From Candidatus Binatia bacterium (GTDB lineage: Bacteria; Desulfobacterota; Binatia; UBA9968): DNA of 37,478 nucleotides. The stretch is taken from positions 1 through 37,478 of the forward strand of contig DASXUF010000077.1 in assembly GCA_036504975.1 (NCBI GenBank), in the 5' to 3' direction. The position numbers were made by a program, and so were the translations under genes. Under the pieces are notes generated by a model. The model ran no database searches. It was not told where the DNA came from and saw only the letters and a program-made list of their open reading frames with translations. Below, piece after piece: positions 1-7,081 of this stretch (position 1 is its first letter; each line of letters starts with the position of its first letter).

Positions 1-55
1 ACAGCCTATGTCAGTTGGCGAATTAATTGCGGCGGGAGCACATGGCAACACGTCA

Positions 56-220
56 TCAGCTTTCGTCGCCGTACAAGCCGCTAAAATTATTTTCGATTTC
101 CTTCGCAGCACCCGGAGGACGAAGAGGAAAACACGTCTTTCGGCCCTTTGTCGATTTGGAAAGCGTTTTGGCCCTAAGGTTAGGCTTTTCTTCGGCGATT
201 AGATCTTTGCTCTTTTTCAT
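56..220 (-). CDS. small hypothetical protein, 54 aa
   Basis: The reading frame begins at ATG (218-220) and codes for a lysine-rich, charged 54-residue protein starting MKKSKDLIAEEKPN. A weak CAGG lies about 9 bases upstream. I do not recognise a family and see no signal peptide or membrane segment. It lies downstream of another small minus-strand frame (286-519), so the two could be cotranscribed. Longer plus-strand frames over the same stretch have arginine/serine-rich low-complexity translations typical of antisense shadows. The gene is only weakly supported. Confidence 0.25.
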   Translation of the reverse strand: MKKSKDLIAEEKPNLRAKTLSKSTKGRKTCFPLRPPGAAKEIENNFSGLYGDES

Positions 221-285
221 TGCGTGCCTGAGCTGCGCCGGCCCGTCGAGGGAGATCGCGCCACAGGGAAGGCGGAGTGATGAAG

Positions 286-519
286 CTACTGGCGGGCCAA
301 CCGTATGGCCATCTCGATCTCGGAGACCGCGTCGGGACAATGCGCAATCGCGACGCGCAGGATTTCGTCGGCGATTCCCTCGTCGCAGTCGATCGAAAAT
401 CGACGGTCGCCCGTCGGCAGATGCCTGGACAGGTCGGCGGCGCCATGGAGAACCGCCTCGGCCTTGGTGTCCTTGCGGACATGGTGAAGCAAACAGTCGT
501 GCCAGCCGGCCGTAAGCAT
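286..519 (-). CDS. small hypothetical protein, 77 aa
   Basis: An ATG-started frame of 77 residues has strong G/C third positions, as expected for coding sequence in this genome. The protein is acidic in its C-terminal half and holds three cysteines (in HDC, DCDE and AHCPD contexts) and several histidines, but no motif I can assign. No clear Shine-Dalgarno sequence precedes the start. Its beginning lies about 50 bases inside a possible IS-type terminal repeat (570-610), so it could be cargo or a remnant next to a vanished element. The function is unknown. Confidence 0.4.
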   Translation of the reverse strand: MLTAGWHDCLLHHVRKDTKAEAVLHGAADLSRHLPTGDRRFSIDCDEGIADEILRVAIAHCPDAVSEIEMAIRLARQ

Positions 520-569
520 AATAAAAAAGCGGCCATGAAAGGCGTATCAGCCGCTATTTCCCTATGGTC

Positions 570-610
570 AAGAGACCACTTTTTGCCGGCGTCGAGGGAC
601 CACTTTGACA
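570..610. repeat. possible insertion-sequence terminus remnant
   Basis: The 9-base word GACCACTTT occurs twice, about 25 bases apart, separated by TTGCCGGCGTCGAGG. Read on the minus strand the segment begins TGTCAAAGTGGTCCCTCGAC. A TG-starting end with repeated AAGTGGTC words resembles the multi-repeat termini of IS21-like elements. No transposase gene (IstA/IstB) is present nearby and no partner end was found, so at most this is a solo remnant. The IS21 resemblance comes from memory of such ends and not from a search. Confidence 0.3.
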
Positions 611-686
611 ATTGGGCAGCCGAACCGAAAAAGACCAAGATGCCGAGAGGACTAGTTTTTGCGGCGGCGGGAGATCGCGAGAGAAG

Positions 687-875
687 TTAGCCAGGTTTTT
701 GAGGGAGGTGAAAGTTGACAATGAGGGGCCAGGACGAAGAGTCTTTAGGCGTGACATGACAATGCGGGCACGGCATCTCCACTACGGCTTTGAGTACATC
801 CTCTCCTTCAGGAAGATCGACCTCGAACGACCGTTTACAGGCTTTACACCTGAGCGTCCATATACCGGCATCCAC
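687..875 (-). CDS. small zinc-ribbon-like protein, copy 1 (62 aa)
   Basis: This 62-residue protein has a CKAC motif near the start and a CPHC motif in the middle, separated by an acidic stretch (VDLPEGEDV). A four-cysteine arrangement like this normally binds one zinc ion as a ribbon. It ends in a conserved NFHLPQKP tail. The start is GTG (873-875), supported because the neighbouring paralogue at 1159-1344 begins at an aligned GTG followed by aspartate. There is no signal peptide, so it is probably cytosolic. The two copies share roughly half their residues and some upstream sequence (a cacgcggcgg block), indicating tandem duplication. No broader function can be named; protein or nucleic-acid binding is possible. 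Confidence 0.65.
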   Translation of the reverse strand: MDAGIWTLRCKACKRSFEVDLPEGEDVLKAVVEMPCPHCHVTPKDSSSWPLIVNFHLPQKPG

Positions 876-1158
876 GATATGGGTTTATAGGTCCGATGAA
901 GTTCGTTTGGCAAGAGGCAGCCGATCATAGCACGCGGCGGACGCCGGGAAGGATGCCGTTTCTGGGGCGTGAAAACGGCGTGTTTTTGGGGTGATTTGCT
1001 GGCGATTTGCGGCTTAAAAAACCCGCTTCAAATAATTTGCCACTTTCGTGCAAATAATTCGCTAACTACACTCAGTCCAACTATAAAATCTTAGAGTTAA
1101 AAAAAGCGGCGTAAAAATCCAACTCCAACTTTCTGAGCGTAGGGTTTTTAGATCGGAA
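876..1158. other. intergenic spacer between the two zinc-ribbon genes, with paired direct repeat
   Basis: No convincing gene was seen here. The spacer contains CAAATAATTTGC (1029-1040) and CAAATAATTCGC (1051-1062), two near-identical 12-mers whose starts are 22 bases apart, close to two helical turns and so on the same DNA face. That geometry suits a dimeric regulator, but they lie about 150 bases upstream of the nearest downstream start (875), so a role is uncertain. The left part (about 890-950) aligns with the upstream region of the second copy, showing that the duplication included flanking DNA. Confidence 0.35.
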
Positions 1159-1344
1159 TCAGCGGGGTTTTATAGGCAGGTGAAAATCGACGATGCGGCA
1201 CCACGTCGGGGCTTCGCCCGGCTTTGTTCCGCAATGCGGGCATGGGTTTTTCAACACCTCAAATACATCATCCCCTTCAGCGAGCTCGACGTCAAACGTT
1301 CTATCGCAGGCCTTGCACATCAACGTCCAAGTTCCGGGGTCCAC
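1159..1344 (-). CDS. small zinc-ribbon-like protein, copy 2 (61 aa)
   Basis: This is a paralogue of the protein at 687-875: TWTLMCKAC near the start, then an acidic EGDDVFEV stretch, a CPHC motif and the shared FHLP-KP tail. The frame is open upstream to an ATG at 1390-1392. I choose the GTG at 1342-1344 because the extra 16 residues have no counterpart in copy 1 while both copies align from V/M-D onward, and an AGGTG sits a few bases before it. It is probably cytosolic, four-cysteine and zinc-binding. The two copies form a tandem pair on the minus strand with 283 bases between them. The function is unknown. Confidence 0.65.
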   Translation of the reverse strand: MDPGTWTLMCKACDRTFDVELAEGDDVFEVLKNPCPHCGTKPGEAPTWCRIVDFHLPIKPR

Positions 1345-1439
1345 TCCACACCTATAGTTCCGCCGCTCGGGTTCGACAAGGGAGAGAATCACAACACGCG
1401 GCGGGCGCCGCGCTTCATCTCAATGCCTTCCCGCCATCT

Positions 1440-2957
1440 CTAGATTCGCTGTTTGAGGTGATCGGCCAAGCGCAAGGCCAGAGCGACGATCGTAAGCGTC
1501 GGATTGGCGTAGCCGGCGCTGGGAAAAACCGAAGCGCCGGCGATGTACAAGTTATCCGTTTCGTGAACGCGCCCGTCGCCGTCGAGGACCCCGAAGCGCG
1601 GATCTTCATGCATCCGCGTCGTCCCGGAGTGGTGGTGCGCGTTCGGGTCGGGCCTTTGACCCGGGCGAACCTCGACGCGGCCCAGGCCGGCGGACTCCAA
1701 CTCCGCGGCCAAGAACGTGCGCAATTTTTCCAGAGCCGCCTGTTCTTCGGCGCGCCAGCGCCAATGCAGCTCGGCTCGCTGGATGCCGAAAAAATCCCGC
1801 CTTCGCCCCAGAGCGACGCGGTTTTCCGGATCGGGCTTCCGCTCGAAGTTCACCAACAGCTGAAACGCGTCGCATCGCCGCGATAGGTCGACCACGCGCG
1901 ACCAGCGGTAGCCCATGGTCGGCTGAAGTCGCCCGCGCCGCCACATGCGCCGCACAAGACCGACGCTGATCGGCCACGTCTTCAGTCGCGGGAAGAGAGT
2001 GACGGAGGCGTTGGGCAACCTGTTGTTCCGCACCGCCGATTCGGCAATGGCGATACGTCCTCCGATAATGCTTCCGTCCGGCGCCGAGTGTACGTCGTAG
2101 AACCCCGCCTGGGCGAACATCTCGGGCGAACGGGGAATGAAGGTGAGCGCATAATCTCGCAGGTGTTCCATGAAACACCGGCCCACCCAGCCGTAGCGAT
2201 TTCCTGGCGCGCTCGAGCCGCCGCCATTCGACAGCAACAGACGGGCGTTTTCAATCGCGCCGGCGGCGAGGACGAAAACTCGCGCCCGCGCCTGGAACTG
2301 TCCGTCTGAGAGGCGCGCCAGCCTTGCTGTGACAACTTTTCTTCCCGCAGCGTCCGTCTCCAGTCCGCAAACCGTGGCGTGATGGCAGAGCGAGATATTG
2401 CCGCTGGCGCATATCTCCCCAGGATACGACCGGGTAAAGATGTCGCCGGCGCCGAATTGATATACCTTGGTACTCAGATTCGCGCCCAGCGGGAAGCCGC
2501 GCAGCTTCCCGTCGAACCAATCTTCACCCTCGTATGTGAATGGTCCGAGGCCGCAGAACGCCTGAGCGCGGCGGTAGAAAGGTTCGAGTTGCGAATAGTC
2601 GAACGGCCAGCCGCCGTGCGGCAGATCGGCGTGCTCTATGAAATCCCATGGATCGAGCGGCACATATTTCGCTCCCTTGGCGCCGGCGACCGGAGTATTC
2701 CAAAGGTGCGTCGTGCCCCCCACCGCCCTGCGGCGGCTGCGGCGGAGCCCGACATAGCGATCGCCGACGACGTCACCGTCGTTGAGCTTCTGAATCCGCC
2801 TCTCCGGCCACCGCCCGCCGCTCTCCAGGATCAAGACCCCGGTCTTCGTTCCCAGGAACTCGCGCGCCAGCGCGATTCCCGCCGGACCGGCGCCGATGAT
2901 GCAAAGATCGGCTTCAAGCGCGGTGCCGTCGGCAATTTTGCGCGCGTCCAGCTCCAT
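1440..2957 (-). CDS. GMC-family FAD-dependent oxidoreductase
   Basis: This 505-residue flavoprotein belongs to the glucose-methanol-choline oxidoreductase superfamily, which oxidises alcohols or sugars using FAD. Visible features are the dinucleotide-binding GAGPAG at about residues 22-27 with ESGG following, GGTTHLWN around residue 80, and the C-terminal signature: HHHSGTTRM (about 441) and SVFPSAGYANPTLT, whose His and Asn are the usual active-site pair. There is no signal peptide, so it appears cytosolic. No partner cytochrome or small subunit is adjacent. It is divergent from the glycosyltransferase at 3045 with an 87-base gap. The substrate cannot be predicted; sugar alcohols or polysaccharide precursors are possible given that neighbour. 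No clear Shine-Dalgarno sequence precedes the ATG. Confidence 0.9.
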   Translation of the reverse strand: MELDARKIADGTALEADLCIIGAGPAGIALAREFLGTKTGVLILESGGRWPERRIQKLNDGDVVGDRYVGLRRSRRRAVGGTTHLWNTPVAGAKGAKYVPLDPWDFIEHADLPHGGWPFDYSQLEPFYRRAQAFCGLGPFTYEGEDWFDGKLRGFPLGANLSTKVYQFGAGDIFTRSYPGEICASGNISLCHHATVCGLETDAAGRKVVTARLARLSDGQFQARARVFVLAAGAIENARLLLSNGGGSSAPGNRYGWVGRCFMEHLRDYALTFIPRSPEMFAQAGFYDVHSAPDGSIIGGRIAIAESAVRNNRLPNASVTLFPRLKTWPISVGLVRRMWRRGRLQPTMGYRWSRVVDLSRRCDAFQLLVNFERKPDPENRVALGRRRDFFGIQRAELHWRWRAEEQAALEKLRTFLAAELESAGLGRVEVRPGQRPDPNAHHHSGTTRMHEDPRFGVLDGDGRVHETDNLYIAGASVFPSAGYANPTLTIVALALRLADHLKQRI

Positions 2958-3044
2958 CGTGCGTCTATCATTACGCCGCGAGGGCCGGTGTTGACAAGAA
3001 CAGGCATTTCCGGCTTTGTGACTTGAGTTGTATCGGTATCGAGG

Positions 3045-3932
3045 ATGGAATCAGTTTCTGTGATCATGCCGACGCGGGCTCGGCGTGAAAGGGGCGCGCT
3101 CTTCCGTCGCGCCGTCGAAAGCGTTTTGGCGCAGGAGAACGTCCGCGTCGTTCCGCTCGTCGTCATCAATGGACCGGAGCGGGACCGCGAGCTCATCGAT
3201 GAATCCCGCGCGGACCGACGCCTTCGCGTCATGATTCTCGACGATGCCGACCTCCCGGCGGCGCTTTTGGCGGGACGTAAAATGGTGGATACGCCCTGGT
3301 TCGCGGAATTGGACGACGACGACGTTCTACTTCCCGGAGCGTTGGCCGTCCGTCTCCACGCATTTCAGGAGCAGGCCGAACTCGACGCCGTAGTCACGAA
3401 CGGCATCAAGCGAGATGCCGAGGGCGATAGACTGTCTTTCAAGGACATCTCGTCGGTTCAGCGCGATCCGCTCCGGTCTCTGTTCCAGAGCAACTGGTTG
3501 CTGCCCGGCTCGTGGCTGTGCCGGAGCGATAGAGTCGGAGTTGAGTTTTTCGAAGGCATGCCGAAGTTCCTCGAGTGCACTTATTTCGCGGTGCGGCTTG
3601 CGCTGGGTTGCCGGATCAGATTTCTCGACTGCCCGACCGTCGTATACTATGCCGACACGCCTGACTCGGAGTCGGGCTCTCGGGATTACCAACTCAGCCA
3701 GGCGGGGGCGCTGCGCCGTCTGCTCGATCTCGACCTGCTGCCGGACGTCCGAGCAGAATTTCGAACAAGGATAAGGCACGCGTGCCAGGCAAACGCGCGG
3801 CTGTATCTTCAAGAAGGTCGTTTGCACGAGGCGTGGCGCTGGCATCTACAGTCGTTCCGCGAGTTCAGAGGCTGGCGCTCTATCCGCTATACTCCGCTCT
3901 TCATCCATGCGCTGCTCAGGTCGCGACGCTAA
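3045..3932 (+). CDS. glycosyltransferase family 2 (GT-A fold)
   Basis: This 295-residue protein opens with VSVIMPTRAR, the usual first strand of family 2 glycosyltransferases, and carries an acidic metal/nucleotide-sugar motif ELDDDD near residue 92. Such enzymes move a sugar from a nucleotide-sugar donor onto a lipid, glycan or protein acceptor. No membrane helices are evident, so it is cytosolic or peripheral. The stop overlaps the next gene's start as TAATG (3930-3934), implying translational coupling to the phosphatase-superfamily protein. The start is fixed by the family N-terminus, although GAGG sits directly against the ATG with almost no spacing. Donor and acceptor are unknown, and no other polysaccharide genes lie in the window. 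Confidence 0.85.
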   Translation: MESVSVIMPTRARRERGALFRRAVESVLAQENVRVVPLVVINGPERDRELIDESRADRRLRVMILDDADLPAALLAGRKMVDTPWFAELDDDDVLLPGALAVRLHAFQEQAELDAVVTNGIKRDAEGDRLSFKDISSVQRDPLRSLFQSNWLLPGSWLCRSDRVGVEFFEGMPKFLECTYFAVRLALGCRIRFLDCPTVVYYADTPDSESGSRDYQLSQAGALRRLLDLDLLPDVRAEFRTRIRHACQANARLYLQEGRLHEAWRWHLQSFREFRGWRSIRYTPLFIHALLRSRR

Positions 3933-5521
3933 TGCCGCCAGCCGCAACCAAAACTCTCGTGATCGGGATTGACGCGGCAAATCCGACGCTGCTTCGGCGC
4001 TGGGCGGAGGAAGGCGCGCTGCCTAATATGCGTTCGCTGATGGGCCGCGGACTCGTCGGCGCCACGCGCAGCGTCGAAGGATTTTTTGTCGGCTCGACAT
4101 GGCCGTCCTTCTACACCGGAGTGACGCCGGCGCGACATGGTTTCCATTATCTGACTCAGCTCAAGCCCGGCACATACGACTTTTATCGCCCCGCGGCCGA
4201 TGGAATCGTCGGGCGCGATCCGTTTTGGACTCATCTTAGCCGGGCCGGACGCCGCGTGGCGATTCTTGACGTGCCGCTCAGCCGGATCGATCCATCGATC
4301 AGCGGCATCCAGTTGGTGGAATGGGGCGGCCACGATTCGGTCTACGGATTCCAAGCGTCGTCCGCCGAACTGGTCGAGACGATTCGCTCTCGCTTCGGCG
4401 AATATCCGCTGGGAACTTCCTGCGACGGCGCTCATAGAACCGCCGCCGACTACCGAACCTTCACCGATCTTCTGCTCAAAGCAACGCGCATCAAGGCGGA
4501 CCTGACGAAATTTTTTCTCCAACAGGGCGGTTGGGACTTCTTCATGCAAGTTTTTACCGAAGCGCACTGCGCCGGCCATCAGTGCTGGCACCTGCACGAC
4601 GAAACCCATCCGGCGCACGATGCCGCGTTTCTCGAATCCGACGGCGATCCTTTGCGCCGAGTGTACGCTGCCATTGACACGGCGATCGGCGAACTGCTCG
4701 AGGAGGCGGGCGACGCGCGGGTCGTGGTGCTCGCGGCGCACGGCATGTCGCACTGGTATGGGGCGCAGTTCCTGCTTCAGGAGATTCTTTTTCGCCTCGG
4801 CGCAACACGTCCGGCGGCTGATACGGAGGCAGGACGCGAATTGTCTCCGGTTATGGCCGGGGCGCGATGGATGTGGAGACGCCTTCCCATATCGATCCGA
4901 CAACCCTTGCAGCCTCTGCGCCGACGGCTTCGTCCGGAAAGAACCCCCGCCGGAAGCTTGCCGAAGATCGCCGCCCACCTCAGCACGAGCTGCTGCTTCC
5001 CAGTGAACAATGGGCTTGCGATCGGAGGCATTCGCCTCAACTTGACCGGGCGCGAGCCGAGCGGGGTTCTGGAACCTGGTAAGGCAGACGAATTCTGCGC
5101 GAATTTGAACGCAGACCTCTTGAGCATCGTCGATGAGCGCACGAACAGGCCCTTGGTCAGGCGCGTCATTCGCACGGCGGACCTATATAACGGCGAGCGC
5201 CTCGATCACTTGCCGGATCTTTTGGTCGAGTGGAACGATAAAGTCCCGACCGGAAGCACGGCTGTGGGAAAAGGCGCCGGCGCGATGGTGCACGCCCGCT
5301 CGCCGAAGATCGGCGTTATCGAGGGCATGAACCATTACGGGCGCACGGGCGAGCACCGGTCGGAAGGATTGTTCATCGCGGCCGGACCGGGTGTGCGACC
5401 AGGCGTGCTTGAGAGAGAGATTTCGATTCTCGATTTCGCGCCGACGTTCACAAAGCTACTCGGCGTGGAGATGCCGGGTTGCGACGGGCGTCCCGTCAAC
5501 GAATTGCTACAGAACAGCTAA
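3932..5521 (+). CDS. alkaline-phosphatase-superfamily phosphodiesterase/nucleotide pyrophosphatase
   Basis: This 529-residue protein has the hallmarks of the type I phosphodiesterase/nucleotide pyrophosphatase branch: VIGIDAANP with the first metal-binding Asp, STWPSFYTGVTPARHG with the nucleophile region, VVLAAHGM at the usual SDHG position, and EHRSEGLFIAAGPG with the late His and GPG. The Asp of SDHG is Ala here, which may affect one metal site. The start at 3932 overlaps the upstream stop (TAATG); an open extension further upstream lies inside the glycosyltransferase gene and is rejected. No signal peptide is visible, so it is probably cytosolic. Pairing with a GT2 enzyme suggests glycan or glycolipid tailoring (inference). 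Its stop overlaps the convergent EutA-like gene's stop. Confidence 0.85.
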   Translation: MPPAATKTLVIGIDAANPTLLRRWAEEGALPNMRSLMGRGLVGATRSVEGFFVGSTWPSFYTGVTPARHGFHYLTQLKPGTYDFYRPAADGIVGRDPFWTHLSRAGRRVAILDVPLSRIDPSISGIQLVEWGGHDSVYGFQASSAELVETIRSRFGEYPLGTSCDGAHRTAADYRTFTDLLLKATRIKADLTKFFLQQGGWDFFMQVFTEAHCAGHQCWHLHDETHPAHDAAFLESDGDPLRRVYAAIDTAIGELLEEAGDARVVVLAAHGMSHWYGAQFLLQEILFRLGATRPAADTEAGRELSPVMAGARWMWRRLPISIRQPLQPLRRRLRPERTPAGSLPKIAAHLSTSCCFPVNNGLAIGGIRLNLTGREPSGVLEPGKADEFCANLNADLLSIVDERTNRPLVRRVIRTADLYNGERLDHLPDLLVEWNDKVPTGSTAVGKGAGAMVHARSPKIGVIEGMNHYGRTGEHRSEGLFIAAGPGVRPGVLEREISILDFAPTFTKLLGVEMPGCDGRPVNELLQNS

Positions 5522-6993
5522 GCACCGCGTTCGGTCGAGCCCGGAAAAATGAGCGACTTGATCACGACCGGGACCGCGCCGGAGGAGGGGATCAGCGCGC
5601 CGATGTCTATGTAATCGAACTCGCTGAGCGCGATGCCGTCGATGGAAATGACGGGACTGGCAAAGTCCATCTCTTCTTTGAAGTGAAGGCCGAGGATGCC
5701 GCCGATGTCGCCGTCGCTCACGAGCGTCAGCGGAAAACCTTTGGCGAGTATATTTTCCAGACCTTCTTTGACGCCGGACGAGAAAGCTTGAAGGCGCGCG
5801 AACGTCGCCGAGCCCTCCCAGTGAAACGCGAGCGCCACCGGCCGCTTGCCTTCCGTGAGATCGAGCCGGGCGAGCGCCCGATCAATCGACCGTTTTACGT
5901 CGGCCGGATCGATAGCGTCGCCGTCGAAAGAAAAATCGGGGACCACGACGGGAACGTTCCTGACCGGGACCGCGTCCATCGGATCGACGAAGATCGTGCT
6001 GCCGCTCACCTGGATCGTGTACTGCGACGCGCCGATCACCGTGGCACGAATCTTCGCCGCAGGTTCCCGCACGGGAATCCCTAAACGCTCGACGCGCCGC
6101 TTGACTTCCGCCGCCAAGAGCACGCCGAGATCGCCGAAGTCTCCGGGGTTCTGGTCATAAATAAATTCCGAAACGCCGCCCGAGAACGTGATCGCGTCGA
6201 TTTTCCCCGAATAGGACAAGGGCGGAATGCGCAAAAGCCGCCGCGTTTCGTCGGAGAGGGACTTGAGACCGACCACCTCGAAGAGGCGATCGGCCATCAA
6301 CGAAGCCATCGACGGCAGCTTGGATCGGTCGGCTTTTTGGCCCAGCGTGAGATTGAGTCCGGCAGCCTGCGCGAGGAAACGGCCGGCTTCTTCCAGGCGC
6401 GTCACGACTCCGTTTCCATCCAGCACGACCAGACGCGCGCCGACATCGAGCGCGGTCACCTCGCGCACCTTGCCGTTGGCGCAGACGGCGATCTTGCTCG
6501 TGCCGCCGCCGATGTCGATGTTCATGCAGACTCCCGAGCGCGCCGACTCGGCCGCCGCGCCGGCACCGTGCGCCGCCATCGTGCTTTCCAGGCTGTCGCC
6601 GGCGCTGACCGAGACGAAGCGGCCGGCTTCCGCGGCGAATAAATCCGCGATCGCGCGCGCGTTGCGCCGCCGGACCGCTACCCCGGTGAGAATCAGCGCG
6701 CCGGTATCGACTTGGTCGCGCTTGAGTCCGGCGCGCTCGTACTGCCGGTTGATGAATTTTCCCAGCGTCGCCACGTCGATCGTCAGATCGTCCAGATAAG
6801 GCGTCAGAAAAATTTCCGACTCGCTCAGGATCTCGCGCCGCTTGACGACGTAGCGCGTCCCTTCCTGCTTCATCTCCAGCCGGGAGAAGACGAGATGCGA
6901 AGTCGAAGAGCCGATATCGATGCCCACGCTCGTGAGTTTGATCTCGTCTTCGTCGACGATGTGGCGACCGGCGTTGGTAAAACTAGCGGGCAT
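5518..6993 (-). CDS. eutA: EutA-like ethanolamine ammonia-lyase reactivating factor
   Basis: EutA proteins are ATP-dependent chaperones that restore ethanolamine ammonia-lyase by expelling damaged adenosylcobalamin. This 491-residue protein shows the actin/Hsp70-type ATPase layout: a phosphate-1 motif GIDIGSSTSH near the start, phosphate-2 NIDIGGGTSK around residue 165, and an adenosine-type FSGGVSEF. I place the start at ATG 6991-6993, preceded by AGGAG at good spacing. An upstream in-frame ATG (7009-7011) lies inside a perfect palindrome and adds six residues. No eutB or eutC is in the window, so it may serve a distant lyase. The next gene upstream is a cupin of a kind sometimes labelled ethanolamine ammonia-lyase-activating protein. 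The stop codon overlaps the convergent gene within CTAA. Confidence 0.85.
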   Translation of the reverse strand: MPASFTNAGRHIVDEDEIKLTSVGIDIGSSTSHLVFSRLEMKQEGTRYVVKRREILSESEIFLTPYLDDLTIDVATLGKFINRQYERAGLKRDQVDTGALILTGVAVRRRNARAIADLFAAEAGRFVSVSAGDSLESTMAAHGAGAAAESARSGVCMNIDIGGGTSKIAVCANGKVREVTALDVGARLVVLDGNGVVTRLEEAGRFLAQAAGLNLTLGQKADRSKLPSMASLMADRLFEVVGLKSLSDETRRLLRIPPLSYSGKIDAITFSGGVSEFIYDQNPGDFGDLGVLLAAEVKRRVERLGIPVREPAAKIRATVIGASQYTIQVSGSTIFVDPMDAVPVRNVPVVVPDFSFDGDAIDPADVKRSIDRALARLDLTEGKRPVALAFHWEGSATFARLQAFSSGVKEGLENILAKGFPLTLVSDGDIGGILGLHFKEEMDFASPVISIDGIALSEFDYIDIGALIPSSGAVPVVIKSLIFPGSTERGA

Positions 6994-7008
6994 CAATCTC
7001 CTATTAAG

Positions 7009-7043
7009 CATGTAGGGGCAGGTTTAAAACCTGCCCCTACATG
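7009..7043. repeat. perfect 17-bp palindrome (REP-like)
   Basis: Two 17-base arms (7009-7025 and 7027-7043, starting catgtaggggcagg) are exact reverse complements around a single central A. In RNA either strand would form a very stable hairpin. It lies between the cupin gene and the EutA-like gene, both on the minus strand, and abuts the ribosome-binding region of the latter. It may be a REP-type repetitive element, an mRNA-stability hairpin or a partial terminator; no U-tract follows. Confidence 0.8.
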
Positions 7044-7081
7044 CCGTCTACCGACTGTATTCACGCGAATGGGCCGGAAAA

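Noticed and set aside
27..515. Long plus-strand frame at the left edge
   Set aside because: Its translation is arginine/serine/proline-rich with no motif, and it lies antisense to better minus-strand small frames.
3782..3931. Upstream extension of the phosphatase-superfamily gene
   Set aside because: These 50 codons lie wholly inside the glycosyltransferase gene; the TAATG overlap and the family N-terminus support the start at 3932.
6994..7011. Longer EutA start at 7011
   Set aside because: It lies within a palindrome with no ribosome-binding site, while the ATG at 6991-6993 has AGGAG at good spacing.
7009..7043. Palindrome as a CRISPR repeat or complete terminator
   Set aside because: It is a single copy with no spacers, and no U-tract follows on either strand.
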